Positions 1-9,502 of a DNA stretch of 64,000 nt are shown piece after piece; the stretch's first letter is position 1; every line of letters starts with the position of its first letter. The DNA comes from Acidobacteriota bacterium (GTDB taxonomy: Bacteria; Acidobacteriota; Terriglobia; Bryobacterales; Bryobacteraceae): assembly GCA_016185425.1 (NCBI GenBank), contig JACPNQ010000013.1:48518-112517 (forward strand), read 5' to 3'. The position numbers and the translations under genes were made by a program. The notes below the pieces were generated by a model. That model was not told the origin of the DNA. It saw nothing but the letters and a program-made list of their open reading frames with translations, and made no database searches.

Positions 1-1032
1 CGCTTTTTTGTGCCGCTTCTCCGCGGCCGGCGATTCCGCCGCGGCTGCCGGTCCTGTCGACTCCCGCAGCACTAACTCGGGGTCGATGACGTGTTCCCGT
101 TGCGATTCCCCTTTGTCGGTCAGCATTGCGAAGATCCGCCGGCCGAGTGCGTCGCAGGGTATATGTACCGTCGTCAATGACGGCGTGATCATCTCGGACA
201 AGACGATGTTATCGAAACCCGTCACCGACACATCCTCCGGCACCCTGAGGTTCAGTTCCTTCAACTGTCGCAGCGCGCCCACAGCCATGAAGTCGTTCAC
301 GCAGATGATCGCGGTCGGCCGCATCCCCGTATCGAACAGATCCCGCACCGCTTCCCGGCCGCCTTCGTATCCATCGTCGGACGCCACCGTTCGAAACTCC
401 ACCTGCGGCGACAGCCGCCTCACCGCATCGAGAAACGCATTGTGCCGCTCGCTCAAAGGGCCCAGCGAATAATGGTGGCCTACGAATGCCATCTTCCGGT
501 GTCCCATGTTGTGCAAGTACTCCACCACCCGTTGCATTCCGCGCCTGTATTGCGTCTTGATGCTCAGAATGTTGGGACGCGGGCTGCCGACGTCGTAGAC
601 CACGGTGCGTACTTTGCGCTCCGACAGCTCATCCAGCAGATGCGGCGCAATTTCCGACACGATCAGCGCCAGTCCGGCCACGCGCCGGCCGAGCATCAGG
701 TGAACGTTCGCCACCAGCCGCTGCGGGTCATAATCGGTGTTGGCGATCAGCACCTCGTAGCCCTTGTCGCGCGCTTCTCCTTCCAGCGCCCGGAAAACAT
801 CCAAAAAGAAGGGGTTTTCGAGGTTGGAGACCACGAGTCCCAGTGTGCGTGAAGCGCCGCCGGCGAGCGCGCGGGCGTGGATGTTGGGGAAGTATTTCAG
901 CTCCTCAACGGCATTCAAGACCTTCGCCCGTGTGCTGACCTTCACAACGCCGATGTTATTCAGCACGCGGGACACCGTAGCCGTCGACACGCCTGCCCGG
1001 CGTGCAACGTCTTGCAAACTACGTGTGCTCAT
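1..1032 (-). CDS. LacI-family transcriptional regulator (3' end off window)
   Basis: Translation from ATG at 1032 gives an N-terminal LacI helix-turn-helix (SLQDVARRAGVSTATVSRVL, residues about 5-24) followed by the hinge and a periplasmic-binding-protein-like effector domain (GLVVSNLENPFF near residue 70, GFDNIVLSEMITPSLTTV near residue 300). The family binds operator DNA as a dimer and responds to a sugar or nucleoside ligand. All 344 visible codons are open and the stop lies beyond base 1, so the gene is nearly complete, since the family is usually 330-360 residues. It starts 18 bases after the stop of the propeller gene on the same strand and may be co-transcribed with it. No strong ribosome binding site is visible. 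The ligand is unknown. Confidence 0.93.
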   Translation of the reverse strand, partial: MSTRSLQDVARRAGVSTATVSRVLNNIGVVKVSTRAKVLNAVEELKYFPNIHARALAGGASRTLGLVVSNLENPFFLDVFRALEGEARDKGYEVLIANTDYDPQRLVANVHLMLGRRVAGLALIVSEIAPHLLDELSERKVRTVVYDVGSPRPNILSIKTQYRRGMQRVVEYLHNMGHRKMAFVGHHYSLGPLSERHNAFLDAVRRLSPQVEFRTVASDDGYEGGREAVRDLFDTGMRPTAIICVNDFMAVGALRQLKELNLRVPEDVSVTGFDNIVLSEMITPSLTTVHIPCDALGRRIFAMLTDKGESQREHVIDPELVLRESTGPAAAAESPAAEKRHKKA

Positions 1033-1050
1033 GCGGCCTATGCTACCGCA

Positions 1051-2316
1051 TCAGCGGCGCGCGGTCCGTTTTCCAATGCAATACAAAAAGCCCGCGGTGC
1101 GCAGGAAAAGCTGTCCGTCGCTAACGGCTGGCGAACTCAAGGTGTAATCTTTCATGTCGTTTTCAGAAATTACTTTGAACTCGGGGCCTGCCTGAATCAC
1201 CGTCACCAGCCCTTCCTCGTTCGTTACATAAAGCTTGCCATCGGCCAGCACAGGCGAGGAGCTGTAGATCGCCGGGCGGATCCTTTTTCCGCCATACACT
1301 TCCTGGCCGGTCTTCGCATCCAGACACCAGAGAATGCCGCGGTCATTCGTGATGTACAGGTATTTTCCGTCGGTCACCGGTGTCGGCACGTCGGGGCCGT
1401 TGGGGTTCTGCCACACCACATGACTCTTCGTCACGTCACCCTTCCCGCCCGGCCGCAGCGCAGTCAGGGGACGTACCCGCGTCGGCGCATAAATAAGCCC
1501 ATCGCGCACGACCGGTGACGCAATAATCCGGTTCATCGGATTGCTTTGCGGATTCAGCACGTTGGCTCGCCAGAGCTCTTTCAAGGTCGCCGGATCATGG
1601 CCGGTTACAACGTCGCCGCCGGTGATGATAATCTCCGTCTGCTTCCCCGAAGTCCAGACCGCCGGAGTCGTGTAGCTGTCGGGAGATTCGACGATCGCAT
1701 CGGTCGGCCGTTCCACGCGCACGAGCGTTTTTCCGCTCTTCGGATCGATCTTCAGAATGTAAGAGGGGTCGTCCGTTTTCATGCCGTGCAACACTTGCAC
1801 ATACAGCAAGTCGTTCCACAGCAGAGGCGACGACGCATATCCCCAATTCAGCCCGAATGCGCCATAGTCTTTTTGAATGTTGCGTGACCACAACTCAGTC
1901 CCGCTGAAGTCGTAGGCCTTAAATATGCCCGTGCCCGTCATTACAAAGACACTCTTGCCATCGGTCACGGGTGACGGCGAAGACATGTTCTGCTTGTTGA
2001 TCTTGAAATTACCGCCGGCGATCTTCTTCTTCCATTTCACCGCTCCGCCCGTGCGGTCGACGGCCCAAAGCTGCAGATCGTCGCCGTCAGCGACGTTCAG
2101 GAATATCGTCTCGCCCCAGATGATGGGTGTAGCTCCGCTGCGCCCAGGCAGCGTGAGTTTCCACGTTACATTCTGTTCGGTGGACCACCGCTCGGGCAGG
2201 CCCTTTTCGTCGCTAACGCCATCCAGCGACGGCCCCCGCCATTGCGGCCAGTTTCCGGCGGGCAGGAGTGCGATGGAGAAGAGCAGTGAAAGACAGAAAC
2301 GGCGCATACCGGACAT
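1051..2316 (-). CDS. Exported PQQ-type beta-propeller protein
   Basis: A 421-residue protein with a signal peptide ([18 protein letters not shown] from residue 4) followed at once by [11 protein letters not shown], the usual opening of PQQ-like/BamB-like eight-bladed propellers. Blade motifs repeat through the protein ([48 protein letters not shown]), each ending in a Trp- or Tyr-containing strand. Such proteins are periplasmic or exported. No dehydrogenase domain is attached, so PQQ binding and catalysis are not implied. The ATG at 2316 has GAGG about 8 bases upstream; ATG 2307 is an alternative. It lies 18 bases from the divergent esterase gene and directly precedes the LacI gene on the same strand. 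The substrate is unknown. Confidence 0.88.
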   Translation of the reverse strand: MSGMRRFCLSLLFSIALLPAGNWPQWRGPSLDGVSDEKGLPERWSTEQNVTWKLTLPGRSGATPIIWGETIFLNVADGDDLQLWAVDRTGGAVKWKKKIAGGNFKINKQNMSSPSPVTDGKSVFVMTGTGIFKAYDFSGTELWSRNIQKDYGAFGLNWGYASSPLLWNDLLYVQVLHGMKTDDPSYILKIDPKSGKTLVRVERPTDAIVESPDSYTTPAVWTSGKQTEIIITGGDVVTGHDPATLKELWRANVLNPQSNPMNRIIASPVVRDGLIYAPTRVRPLTALRPGGKGDVTKSHVVWQNPNGPDVPTPVTDGKYLYITNDRGILWCLDAKTGQEVYGGKRIRPAIYSSSPVLADGKLYVTNEEGLVTVIQAGPEFKVISENDMKDYTLSSPAVSDGQLFLRTAGFLYCIGKRTARR

Positions 2317-2334
2317 GATATACCTCGTGAATCC

Positions 2335-3195
2335 ATGAAAAACCTATTGCTACTCTTCGCTGCTTCGGTTGCCCTGTTTGCGCAGCGGCCAGCCGCGGTG
2401 CCGGTGTCCTTTCCGCTGTGGGCCGGCGGCGCGCCCGGCGCCCTGGGCACGGACGATAAGGATATTCCCGCGCTCACGCCATGGATCGCCAGGAACCCGA
2501 ATGGCATGGCGATCGTCGTCTGCCCGGGCGGCGGCTACGGGGCGTTAGCGGCTGATCATGAAGGCACACAGATCGCTCAGTGGCTTAACTCGCAAGGGAT
2601 TTCTGCCTTCGTGCTTCGCTACCGGCTCGGGCCCAAGTATCACCATCCGGCGATGATCAACGACGCGCAACGTGCCATCCGCATCGTGCGCGCGCGTGCC
2701 GCCGAGTTCCGCGTCAACTCCACCAAAATCGGCATCATGGGCTTCAGCGCCGGCGGCCATCTCTCTGCCTCTGCGGCCACTCACTTCGATTCAGGCAAAC
2801 CCTCGAGCGACGATATCATCGAGCACGCCAGTTCCCGCCCTGATTTCGCCGTCCTCGCCTATCCCGTCATCACGTTCACGGAGGAGGCATATGTGCACAA
2901 AGGCAGCCGGCGAAACCTTCTCGGCGAGAATCCGGATCCGAAGCTGGTTGAGAATCTCTCGAACGAGCGAGCGGTTACGAAGGAGACGCCGCCGTGCTTC
3001 CTATTTCATACCGACGCCGACACGGGAGTTCCTCCGGAGAACAGTGTGCTCTTCTATTTAGCGCTGCGCAAACACGGCGTTCCCGCGGAACTCCACATTT
3101 ACGAAAAGGGGCCGCACGGTGTGGGCCTCGCGTGGAGCGACATAGCGTTGAGCACTTGGCCGGCCCGCCTGGCCGATTGGCTTAGAAACCGCTGA
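2335..3195 (+). CDS. Exported alpha/beta-hydrolase esterase (BD-FAE/acetyl esterase type)
   Basis: A 286-residue protein with a signal peptide ([17 protein letters not shown]) and an alpha/beta-hydrolase fold. The oxyanion region is [17 protein letters not shown] (about residues 62-78). The nucleophile lies in GFSAGGH near residue 137, the likely acid in [13 protein letters not shown], and the catalytic His in KGPHGVG near the C-terminus. The architecture matches esterases annotated as acetyl-xylan or feruloyl esterases, which deacylate plant or microbial polysaccharides. The exact ester is not determinable. The length is usual for the family. It is divergent from the propeller gene with only 18 bases between start codons, so each promoter must lie in the other gene or further away. 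Confidence 0.88.
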   Translation: MKNLLLLFAASVALFAQRPAAVPVSFPLWAGGAPGALGTDDKDIPALTPWIARNPNGMAIVVCPGGGYGALAADHEGTQIAQWLNSQGISAFVLRYRLGPKYHHPAMINDAQRAIRIVRARAAEFRVNSTKIGIMGFSAGGHLSASAATHFDSGKPSSDDIIEHASSRPDFAVLAYPVITFTEEAYVHKGSRRNLLGENPDPKLVENLSNERAVTKETPPCFLFHTDADTGVPPENSVLFYLALRKHGVPAELHIYEKGPHGVGLAWSDIALSTWPARLADWLRNR

Positions 3196-3210
3196 TTGCG
3201 GGCCGGGAAT

Positions 3211-3240
3211 TTGACAATTTCGACGGCGGTTTGCTGTAAT
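3211..3240 (+). promoter_or_regulatory. Sigma70-type promoter for tRNA-Asn
   Basis: A perfect -35 hexamer TTGACA (3211-3216), an 18-base spacer and a -10 hexamer TGTAAT (3235-3240, 5 of 6 matches) lie just upstream of the tRNA. Predicted transcription starts near 3247, about 14 bases before the mature tRNA. Confidence 0.7.
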
Positions 3241-3260
3241 AGTGGGCGAAGCAACACTGC

Positions 3261-3335
<75 letters not shown>

Positions 3336-3357
3336 AACTTAAAAACCGCCATTTTGC

Positions 3358-3386
3358 AACGGTAATCTGTTGATTTGATTACCGTT
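3358..3386. repeat. Perfect 10-bp inverted repeat downstream of tRNA-Asn
   Basis: The arms AACGGTAATC (3358-3367) and GATTACCGTT (3377-3386) are perfect complements around a 9-base loop. No U-tract follows, so a standard intrinsic terminator is not supported. A transcription stop, processing hairpin or recombinase-related site are all possible. A second palindrome, TTCGAACGGTTCGAA, follows at 3411-3425. Confidence 0.6.
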
Positions 3387-3506
3387 AGCTTGGTTCGGGC
3401 GACGCACAAGTTCGAACGGTTCGAACAGGGAAGTTTGCAACTCGCCGTCCCTTCCACGTCGCGTTTTCCAGCACATGCTCAATAGCTTCCGCTGTTCGGG
3501 CTCGGT

Positions 3507-3962
3507 CTAATTTCGGAATGCTGTGCGCGCGTGGCTCGTGAGGCGAGTGATTTCAACCGCGGTCGTAAGTGGGGGCAATATGGCGCTCTCCAGTTCAAGG
3601 ATGTCCCGGCGGAGGTCTGCTTGCTGTGATTCGATCATGGCTGCCTTCTGATCGTAGACCGTTGGGGGAATGCGGCCGTCGAGCCGGTCATCGTAAAGCG
3701 TGCTCAGCTTATGGGATAACCGTTCTATCTCCGCGGTCTTCGACTTAATGGCGGGCTCCCTCGCCTTGGTCTCGGTCTGGTCCGTATCGTTGATCGCATC
3801 TGCCAGCCAGCTCAAAATTTCCTCAGAGGCAATAACAATTGGCGTATCATCCGCTGGCATCCCCATACGCGCCCGGCACGGCGGGCACGGGAGCTTACTC
3901 CAATCGTGCCGTTCATTCGTACGCACCAGGTTGCCGGGGTTGGGGAGGGAGGATTTTGGCAC
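3507..3962 (-). pseudogene. Serine-recombinase C-terminal fragment
   Basis: The 151-codon frame lacks the catalytic resolvase domain and most of the recombinase domain. It retains what looks like the late part of a large serine recombinase: a CPPC stretch that may be what is left of the zinc ribbon, then a charged helical region ending in LSTLYDDRLDGRIPPTVYDQ, which closely resembles the coiled-coil motif of these integrases. The frame ends normally after TAFRN. Full members are roughly 450-600 residues, so this is a 5'-truncated relic. Its position next to tRNA-Asn suggests an old integration event. No catalytic remainder was recognised in the next 700 bases. Confidence 0.7.
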
Positions 3963-4661
3963 ACGGGCCGGAACGTCAGTGCGCCGATTTAGGCGCGGAC
4001 TGAGAGTTTGACCGCCTTTTTCCGATTGTTGGGCGGCTCTTTCATTTTTGCTCCTCCTGGTGGCGGCGATGAACTCTCATGCGTGAGCGTAACTGTTGGC
4101 GATTGGAGCACCGAGTGGACTGGCAAGGTCTCAAGCATGGCGGTGGGCTCCGGCGCCACCTCAGTGCACCCTTTGTGCGGTTGCACACAGTGAAACTCGA
4201 TCAACATCAGACTGACGAATGGCGTCTGCTCACGGTTGCGCCACCGGAAGGCCAAACTAGCTGACCGGAGTTACGAGGAGGCTGAAGGAGGCTGGCCGCC
4301 GGCTGGACCTACGGTTTAGTGCCCCTCGAGACTCGGGAGCGAAACAAGAAGTCTCATGGAGATTTGAGCCACAAAACTCGGCACGAACGAAGTCACCCTC
4401 ATCGGAATCGTATTCGTCGGCGCGCAAGCCACGGAGACCAAAATCACAACAAGTACGACGTCATCAGCTTGGCGACCGCCGAGAGTTGGAGACACATGAA
4501 CCGCGACTGACAATGACGGACCACGTAGCGCGGACCAGCAGGCCGCGGGCGATCTATGATTCGATGCTCCGCATCCCTACAAAGGGGCATTAATGCAAGT
4601 CCGCGGCTCCATTTGTAGCTACAAAGTGCTCGCACATTCGTGCATCGGGCCCTCACACCGG
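3963..4661. other. Gene-poor region, probably decayed mobile DNA
   Basis: Only short frames under 90 codons occur on either strand and none has a recognisable motif, plausible start or ribosome binding site. The stretch lies between the recombinase relic and the SBBP protein gene and may be the remains of the same integrated element. No RNA gene or repeat was seen. Confidence 0.5.
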
Positions 4662-6932
4662 CTACTGCGGCGCAATCGCGAAAAACCCTTCGCCGCCAAT
4701 CAGCAATTCCCCGCCATATAATGTGAATTCCCGTTGTAGAGCGTCCTGAGTAACTGGTAGGTTTCTGGAAAGTGTGGAGCCGACCAGCCGCACTCTCCCA
4801 TCGCGTCCGGCAACAATGGCGCCCGCAGTGTCCGCGCCGTCGCCTCCGAGCCATGTCGCTCGTACCACTCGGTCGAGATCTGGGGAAAGAACGAGCCAAA
4901 CCGCGTCGCTGGCTCCTCCCGCAAACCTGCCCCGCATATCTTCGACCTCGCCAAGATCGGCCGCCACAGCGGTCGCCGCAAGGTGCATCGAGCCATCCGC
5001 GCTTAGGTCGAAACCGGCAGTCTGCAACCCGATATGTCGCAGCTTCCCGAGTTCGCCCGTCCGTTCAAACACGCCGGCAAAGCCGGCGCCTCCCCGTCTT
5101 CTCGGAGCAAGATCGCGTCCAGTCACTGGAAGGTCCGTCCCAAACGTGAATCCCGTAAAGAAAATACGGCCGTCTGCATCGACACGAACGTTGTCGATGT
5201 GGCCGCCGCCAGCGCCACCGAGCATCGTTCCCCACAATATTGCCGGCGTATCAATTTTGAGTTTGATCAGAAATCCGTTGCCGCCCTGGAGTGTCCCAAC
5301 CCACGCCCTATCCCGATCGTCGAAATGGATCGTCTGGACGCCGGCATTCTCGAGACCTGGCGGTGTCCACAGATGCCAACTCGCGCCGCCATCGATGGAA
5401 CGATAGGCTTCCGCTCCTGCGACCACGTATACGATGTTCGGATCGGAGGGATCGACAATCAATTGCCGTAAGAACGTGAACGGTTCGTTCAACGTGGTAT
5501 CTGTCCACGTTACGCCTCCATCGTCACTTCTGACCATCAGGCTATCCCGCGCCGGGAATCGAACGGACCGGGCGGCGTAGAGCCGATGCGGAGCGCCGGG
5601 CGCTTCCGCCGCCCTCGACACGTTGTCGGATAGCTTCCGGAATGTCGCGCCGCGGTCTTCCGACAGCAGAAGGCTATTGGAGACGACTGCGAGGATTCGG
5701 TCTCCGGCGGCATTGATGGACAGCGACTGAGGGATGCTCTCTAAATTCGTTGGCGGCGCGGGCGCTCCAAGCGCGAGATATCCGAACCGGCCAAAGCGCT
5801 GACTGTTAGTGATAAAGAACGCACCTTCCATACGGGGATCCGGCACGAGGGTAACCTGGCCGGAGAAAAGCCCAAGAGGCTGCCAAGTGCTGCCGCCATC
5901 CCGGCTACAGACGCCCTGGTTCAAATAATAAACGCACAGAAACCGCGTGGCGAGGGGATGCGCGACAAGTGCGCCGGAAGGCGCCCCACGAATCTGGCGC
6001 CACGTGTCGCCGCCATCCGAACTAACCCAAGCACCATTGATTTCCGTTCCAACGAATACCTCGTTTCCGACGCTTTGGATGGACGCGACTGAGCCGAAGC
6101 GAAAACCTCCCAGGCTTTGGTACGGCTCGCCGCGCCGGGACCGGTAAAGCGATCGCCTACGGTCTTCAGACTGCGGAGCGACAGCCAAACCAAATTCGCT
6201 ATCGTAGGTAGATCCAGCAACGACGAGATTACCCTCTAGATCGAGCACTGCCGAAGTAGGAGTTGTGTTGCTACCCGGTACCGCGGACGGCTTGCCAAGC
6301 AAGGTTGAAAAGACCAGTCTGGTGCCATCGGAGCTCAATTGGGCGCAAAATGCGGCATTATTTCGTCCTTCAAGTTGGAATAGACTCGAAGGCGTTAGTG
6401 GCACCGACTCCCCAATCGCCGACCCGCAGAAGATGGGGCGGCCATCCGCGGCCAAGGTTAGGGTTCGGATTTGAACGCCATTTTGGCTTCCGAAATATGT
6501 GGCGAACAGCTTATCGCCGGACGGGCTGATCTTCGCCACGAAGGCTTGCGAACTGACCGCTTCTGGCTGAAAGACCCCTGGCGTCGAGAAGTCCGGAGCG
6601 ACCCGAATCGTGCCGGAGACGAAGGCGTTGCCGTCCGGATCCACCGCTAGAGCACTTGCACTACCGTCGCCCAACAATTTCGCGAAAACCATCTGGCCGG
6701 CTGCGTCAATTCTCGCGACGAATACATATGGAACAGATCGGTAACCGGGGTCCTGAGCAGAAAAGGGCGGTCCTATGCTGTACGATTCTCCAGCGACAAA
6801 GGTGCCGCCGGCGCCGTCGCTACTCACGGCTCGAATGCTCTCAGAACCAATGCCGCCGAGGTAGGTGAGATACGACCAATTTCCTTGCGCCTGGCAAACT
6901 GCCGCCAGCAGCGTGATCAGCACAAACCGCAT
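4662..6932 (-). CDS. Exported SBBP/Asp-box beta-propeller protein
   Basis: A 756-residue secreted protein with signal peptide MRFVLITLLAAVCQA. The N-terminal third and the C-terminus carry SBBP-like blades (YLGGIGSESIRAV, YFGSQNGVQIRTL, MLGGAGGGHIDNV, WLGGDGADTAGAI), each followed by a strand of the type DxDGxxxxxG. The middle (about residues 305-520) contains five Asp-box/BNR motifs of the form SxDxGxxW/F: SSDGGDTW, SRDGGSTW, SEDRGATF, SDDGGVTW, SIDGGASW. This indicates a sortilin/sialidase-like propeller nested between SBBP blades. No sialidase catalytic residues are evident, so a structural or binding role outside the cell is more likely than catalysis. It stands alone, between two mobile-element relics. 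Confidence 0.85.
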   Translation of the reverse strand: MRFVLITLLAAVCQAQGNWSYLTYLGGIGSESIRAVSSDGAGGTFVAGESYSIGPPFSAQDPGYRSVPYVFVARIDAAGQMVFAKLLGDGSASALAVDPDGNAFVSGTIRVAPDFSTPGVFQPEAVSSQAFVAKISPSGDKLFATYFGSQNGVQIRTLTLAADGRPIFCGSAIGESVPLTPSSLFQLEGRNNAAFCAQLSSDGTRLVFSTLLGKPSAVPGSNTTPTSAVLDLEGNLVVAGSTYDSEFGLAVAPQSEDRRRSLYRSRRGEPYQSLGGFRFGSVASIQSVGNEVFVGTEINGAWVSSDGGDTWRQIRGAPSGALVAHPLATRFLCVYYLNQGVCSRDGGSTWQPLGLFSGQVTLVPDPRMEGAFFITNSQRFGRFGYLALGAPAPPTNLESIPQSLSINAAGDRILAVVSNSLLLSEDRGATFRKLSDNVSRAAEAPGAPHRLYAARSVRFPARDSLMVRSDDGGVTWTDTTLNEPFTFLRQLIVDPSDPNIVYVVAGAEAYRSIDGGASWHLWTPPGLENAGVQTIHFDDRDRAWVGTLQGGNGFLIKLKIDTPAILWGTMLGGAGGGHIDNVRVDADGRIFFTGFTFGTDLPVTGRDLAPRRRGGAGFAGVFERTGELGKLRHIGLQTAGFDLSADGSMHLAATAVAADLGEVEDMRGRFAGGASDAVWLVLSPDLDRVVRATWLGGDGADTAGAIVAGRDGRVRLVGSTLSRNLPVTQDALQREFTLYGGELLIGGEGFFAIAPQ

Positions 6933-7390
6933 CGCTTAAGTATGCCATCAAGCTGAGCCGGCTCTCGGCGGCCGTTCACGTCGCGCAGGTGAACCCATGG
7001 CTGCGGAGAGGCCGAATCAGATCGCCGCTATTCTTCGAAGTTCGGCTGTCACGTCGCCTCGCCATCTAGGTTGATGCCGTTTGTATGAGACTGAATTAAT
7101 TCGTTAGCTTGACTTGAATTCCATTCAGACAGGACCCAACTCCACAACAAATGACGCACCACCGCCCGGCCTGCTTCCGGCCGCGCCGCTTGTTTTCTGA
7201 CGTTTCGCAGGTTCTGCCTGAGACGAGATCGCTAACTCCGATACTGTTCCCTTGAGATGGGTACCGTACAGGAAACGACTACTTTCGCAGCCTTCATTTC
7301 TCACCTTCTGCGTTCTTAAAAACACGCCGGATCGTCGTCGCTCGCACTTCCAATCCTTTCGCTATACAGGCGCGCATAAATAAAGGGACA
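6933..7390. other. Intergenic region upstream of the SBBP gene
   Basis: No supported gene. Short frames on both strands lack motifs. It probably contains the promoter of the minus-strand SBBP gene and the right flank of the IS630 relic, but no clear hexamer pair or terminal inverted repeat was identified. Confidence 0.5.
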
Positions 7391-7722
7391 TTAGCGCCAA
7401 CAAAAAGGAAGCAGGTGGGAAGAGATCGATGCGGGGTCAGATTGCATCTCGCCGAAGACTCTTTGGAGCGTGCCGACGAGTTCGGCCTCACTGGCAAAGA
7501 AGCGATTGTGCGTTCCGTTTTTTCGCGTGTGCTGCCAGAGCCGCTCCGTCGGATTGAACTCCGGCGAGTACGGCGGCAGGTGATGAACGTCCAGCCAATG
7601 CCGATTGGCCTTGAACCAACCCCACACGTCGGCGTCCTTGTGGTAGGAAGCGTTGTCTTGGATCAGAATCGCGCCCCGGCGGCGATAGACAACACCAGTG
7701 AGGTCGCATCCGCCGAAGACCT
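7391..7722 (-). pseudogene. IS630-type transposase C-terminal fragment
   Basis: The minus frame after an upstream stop reads through GAILIQDNASYHKD and HHLPPYSPEFNPTERLW to a stop after LLPFCWR. These are the second catalytic Asp (DNASYH) and the terminal Glu (NPTE) motifs of the IS630/Tc1-mariner DDE transposases. The N-terminal half with the helix-turn-helix and the first catalytic Asp is missing, so the element cannot transpose. The truncated 5' side abuts the 3' end of the EF-hand propeller gene, with 190 bases of unassigned sequence between them. Confidence 0.85.
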
Positions 7723-7912
7723 AAGTCGTCTAGCTTCAGCTTCAAACCCTACTTGCGATGCGGCTACTCTAGCCGAAGCCGAAGGTTTGAACATTCGAGT
7801 TTGCCGACTATGCGGGCAAGCGGAACAGGAATGCCACAAGTGTATTCTCGAACCAGATGCGGAGATGCGATCGAAAGCGAATACCGAAGGCTCCTTGCGT
7901 AATCTGCCAGCT

Positions 7913-9319
7913 CTAATTCGACGCCCCAATGGCATAGAGGGCGTTTCGCGTCCGAATGTACATTTTGCCTTCGCTGATTGCCGGAGTTGCGTAGATGTCC
8001 GAGTCGAAATCATTGATCGCCAGAATTTCCCAATCGCCGGCAGCACGTAGCACGACGACCTTGCCATGCTCGCTGGCGATGTAGACCTTACCGTCGACGC
8101 CGATGGGTGAGGCGTAGTAATCTTCGAGCGCGCCCGTCAAACGCGCCTGCTTGAGTACCTTGCCTGTCCGGGCGTTCAGAGTGGTCGCGATTCCGCCGCT
8201 TCGGACGAGGAAAACCACGTCCTTGTAAACCAGGGGTGCCGGTACGTCGGGCAGCGACTTTTCAAATCGCCAGAGCACGTGCGTGTCTGTCACGTCGCCG
8301 CTGCCTCCGAGCTTCACAGCCAATACACCGTTGCGCGAGGCTCGGCGAGTGCGGAAGAATGTCCATTCCCTTTCGTTCAGAAAACCATCCCGATCCAAGT
8401 CAACCGCACGCCATGTTCCTGTGGGCTGCCATGCTGGTGGGAGTTCACTCTGGGAGAGCTTCCCGTCGTGATTGGCGTCGGCTGCGGCGATCACCTCTGT
8501 GAAGGCGGGCAGTTCGACCTGCTGCCCCGCATCGTTCCCGGGAGTCCAACCGTTGAAGTAGACAATCTCGCCGGCAATGGTCGGCGCCGATTTTGGCTGG
8601 CAGGTGAGGCCCCGAACGAACCACAGCGGTTCGCCGTTCACGATGGAATACGCGGTGAGCTGGTAGGAGCCGGGTGCGATGACTTGCGCGGGGCCGCGGG
8701 CCGGCCGGTAAATGATCGGGGTGGAGTAACCGTTGATGACATCCCGTGGCGTTTTCCAGGCGACCTTACCGCTATCCGCATCTACGGCGATCACGAAGGC
8801 GTCGGTGTCCTGATCGCAGACGAGGATCACTCTCCCATCGGCGTAGACGGGCGATGCAACAATTCCGTGTTGACTGTTAAATGGTCCGAGCGGCAACTGC
8901 CATCGCTGTTTACCCTCGAAATCATAAGCGACCAGACCGAAATCGGCGAAGAAGACAAAGACGCTCCGTTCATCGGTCACCGGAGTTGGCGCGGCGCGGT
9001 GATTCAGGGTGTGCTGGGTTTCGCGTTTGGAAGCGCGGACTGATTGCCGCCACTGAACCTTCCCGGTAGTGCGGCTCAGGCACACCGTAATCAACTCATC
9101 GCCCTTGGAAGCGGTGAGAAAAATGCGATCCCCTACCAGGACGGGGGAAGACTTCCCTTCCGGCAGCTCCGCCTTCCACAGAACGTTCTTTTGAGGCCCA
9201 AACTCGGTTGGCAGTTGCCCGCAGGAAGGGCACAGCCCGGAGCCGTTCGGACCCCGAAACTGAGGCCAGTCGGCGCCGAATAGACCGAGTGCGATCAGCG
9301 GATAGATAAGGGTGCGCAT
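7913..9319 (-). CDS. Exported PQQ-type beta-propeller with EF-hand pair
   Basis: A 468-residue protein with signal peptide MRTLIYPLIALGLFGA and WPQFRGPNGSG directly after it, the same opening as the propeller at 1051-2316. Blade motifs include SSPVLVGDRIFLTASKG, SPVYADGRVILVCDQD and PIGVDGKVYIASEHG. Between blades, about residues 279-317, lie two Ca-binding EF loops (DANHDGKLSQSE and DLDRDGFLNERE), spaced like a dockerin/EF pair. CPSCG near residue 30 could form a disulfide. Neither enzymatic function nor PQQ binding can be shown. It is divergent from the ThDP enzyme gene across a 183-base promoter region. Confidence 0.88.
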   Translation of the reverse strand: MRTLIYPLIALGLFGADWPQFRGPNGSGLCPSCGQLPTEFGPQKNVLWKAELPEGKSSPVLVGDRIFLTASKGDELITVCLSRTTGKVQWRQSVRASKRETQHTLNHRAAPTPVTDERSVFVFFADFGLVAYDFEGKQRWQLPLGPFNSQHGIVASPVYADGRVILVCDQDTDAFVIAVDADSGKVAWKTPRDVINGYSTPIIYRPARGPAQVIAPGSYQLTAYSIVNGEPLWFVRGLTCQPKSAPTIAGEIVYFNGWTPGNDAGQQVELPAFTEVIAAADANHDGKLSQSELPPAWQPTGTWRAVDLDRDGFLNEREWTFFRTRRASRNGVLAVKLGGSGDVTDTHVLWRFEKSLPDVPAPLVYKDVVFLVRSGGIATTLNARTGKVLKQARLTGALEDYYASPIGVDGKVYIASEHGKVVVLRAAGDWEILAINDFDSDIYATPAISEGKMYIRTRNALYAIGASN

Positions 9320-9450
9320 TTATCTGCTACCCATAGTAAGCTGTCGGCGCGCGTGAGGATTTTGTGCCATCGCTTTCCGTATTAAGACCGGACCAAGTAT
9401 CGAGACAGAACGGCGTGACGGCGGCTTCATCACTTCTTTCAACACCAGCA

Positions 9451-9479
9451 TTGCTCTCCACACCCGGAAAATATATGAT
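9451..9479 (+). promoter_or_regulatory. Candidate promoter of the ThDP enzyme gene
   Basis: TTGCTC (9451-9456), a 17-base spacer and TATGAT (9474-9479, 5 of 6 to the -10 consensus) precede the ATG at 9503 by a short leader that holds GGAGG at about 9491-9495. The -35 match is weak. Confidence 0.4.
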
Positions 9480-9502
9480 CTGCCCTGAAACCGGAGGGTA
9501 GC

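Noticed and set aside
1051..2316. PQQ-dependent alcohol or glucose dehydrogenase
   Set aside because: About 420 residues, without the catalytic Asp/Ca site context or the adjacent Cys-Cys disulfide of quinoprotein dehydrogenases; only the propeller fold is supported.
3989..4255. 88-codon minus frame between the recombinase relic and the SBBP gene
   Set aside because: No motif, no ribosome binding site and an antisense-like composition; not enough support for a gene.
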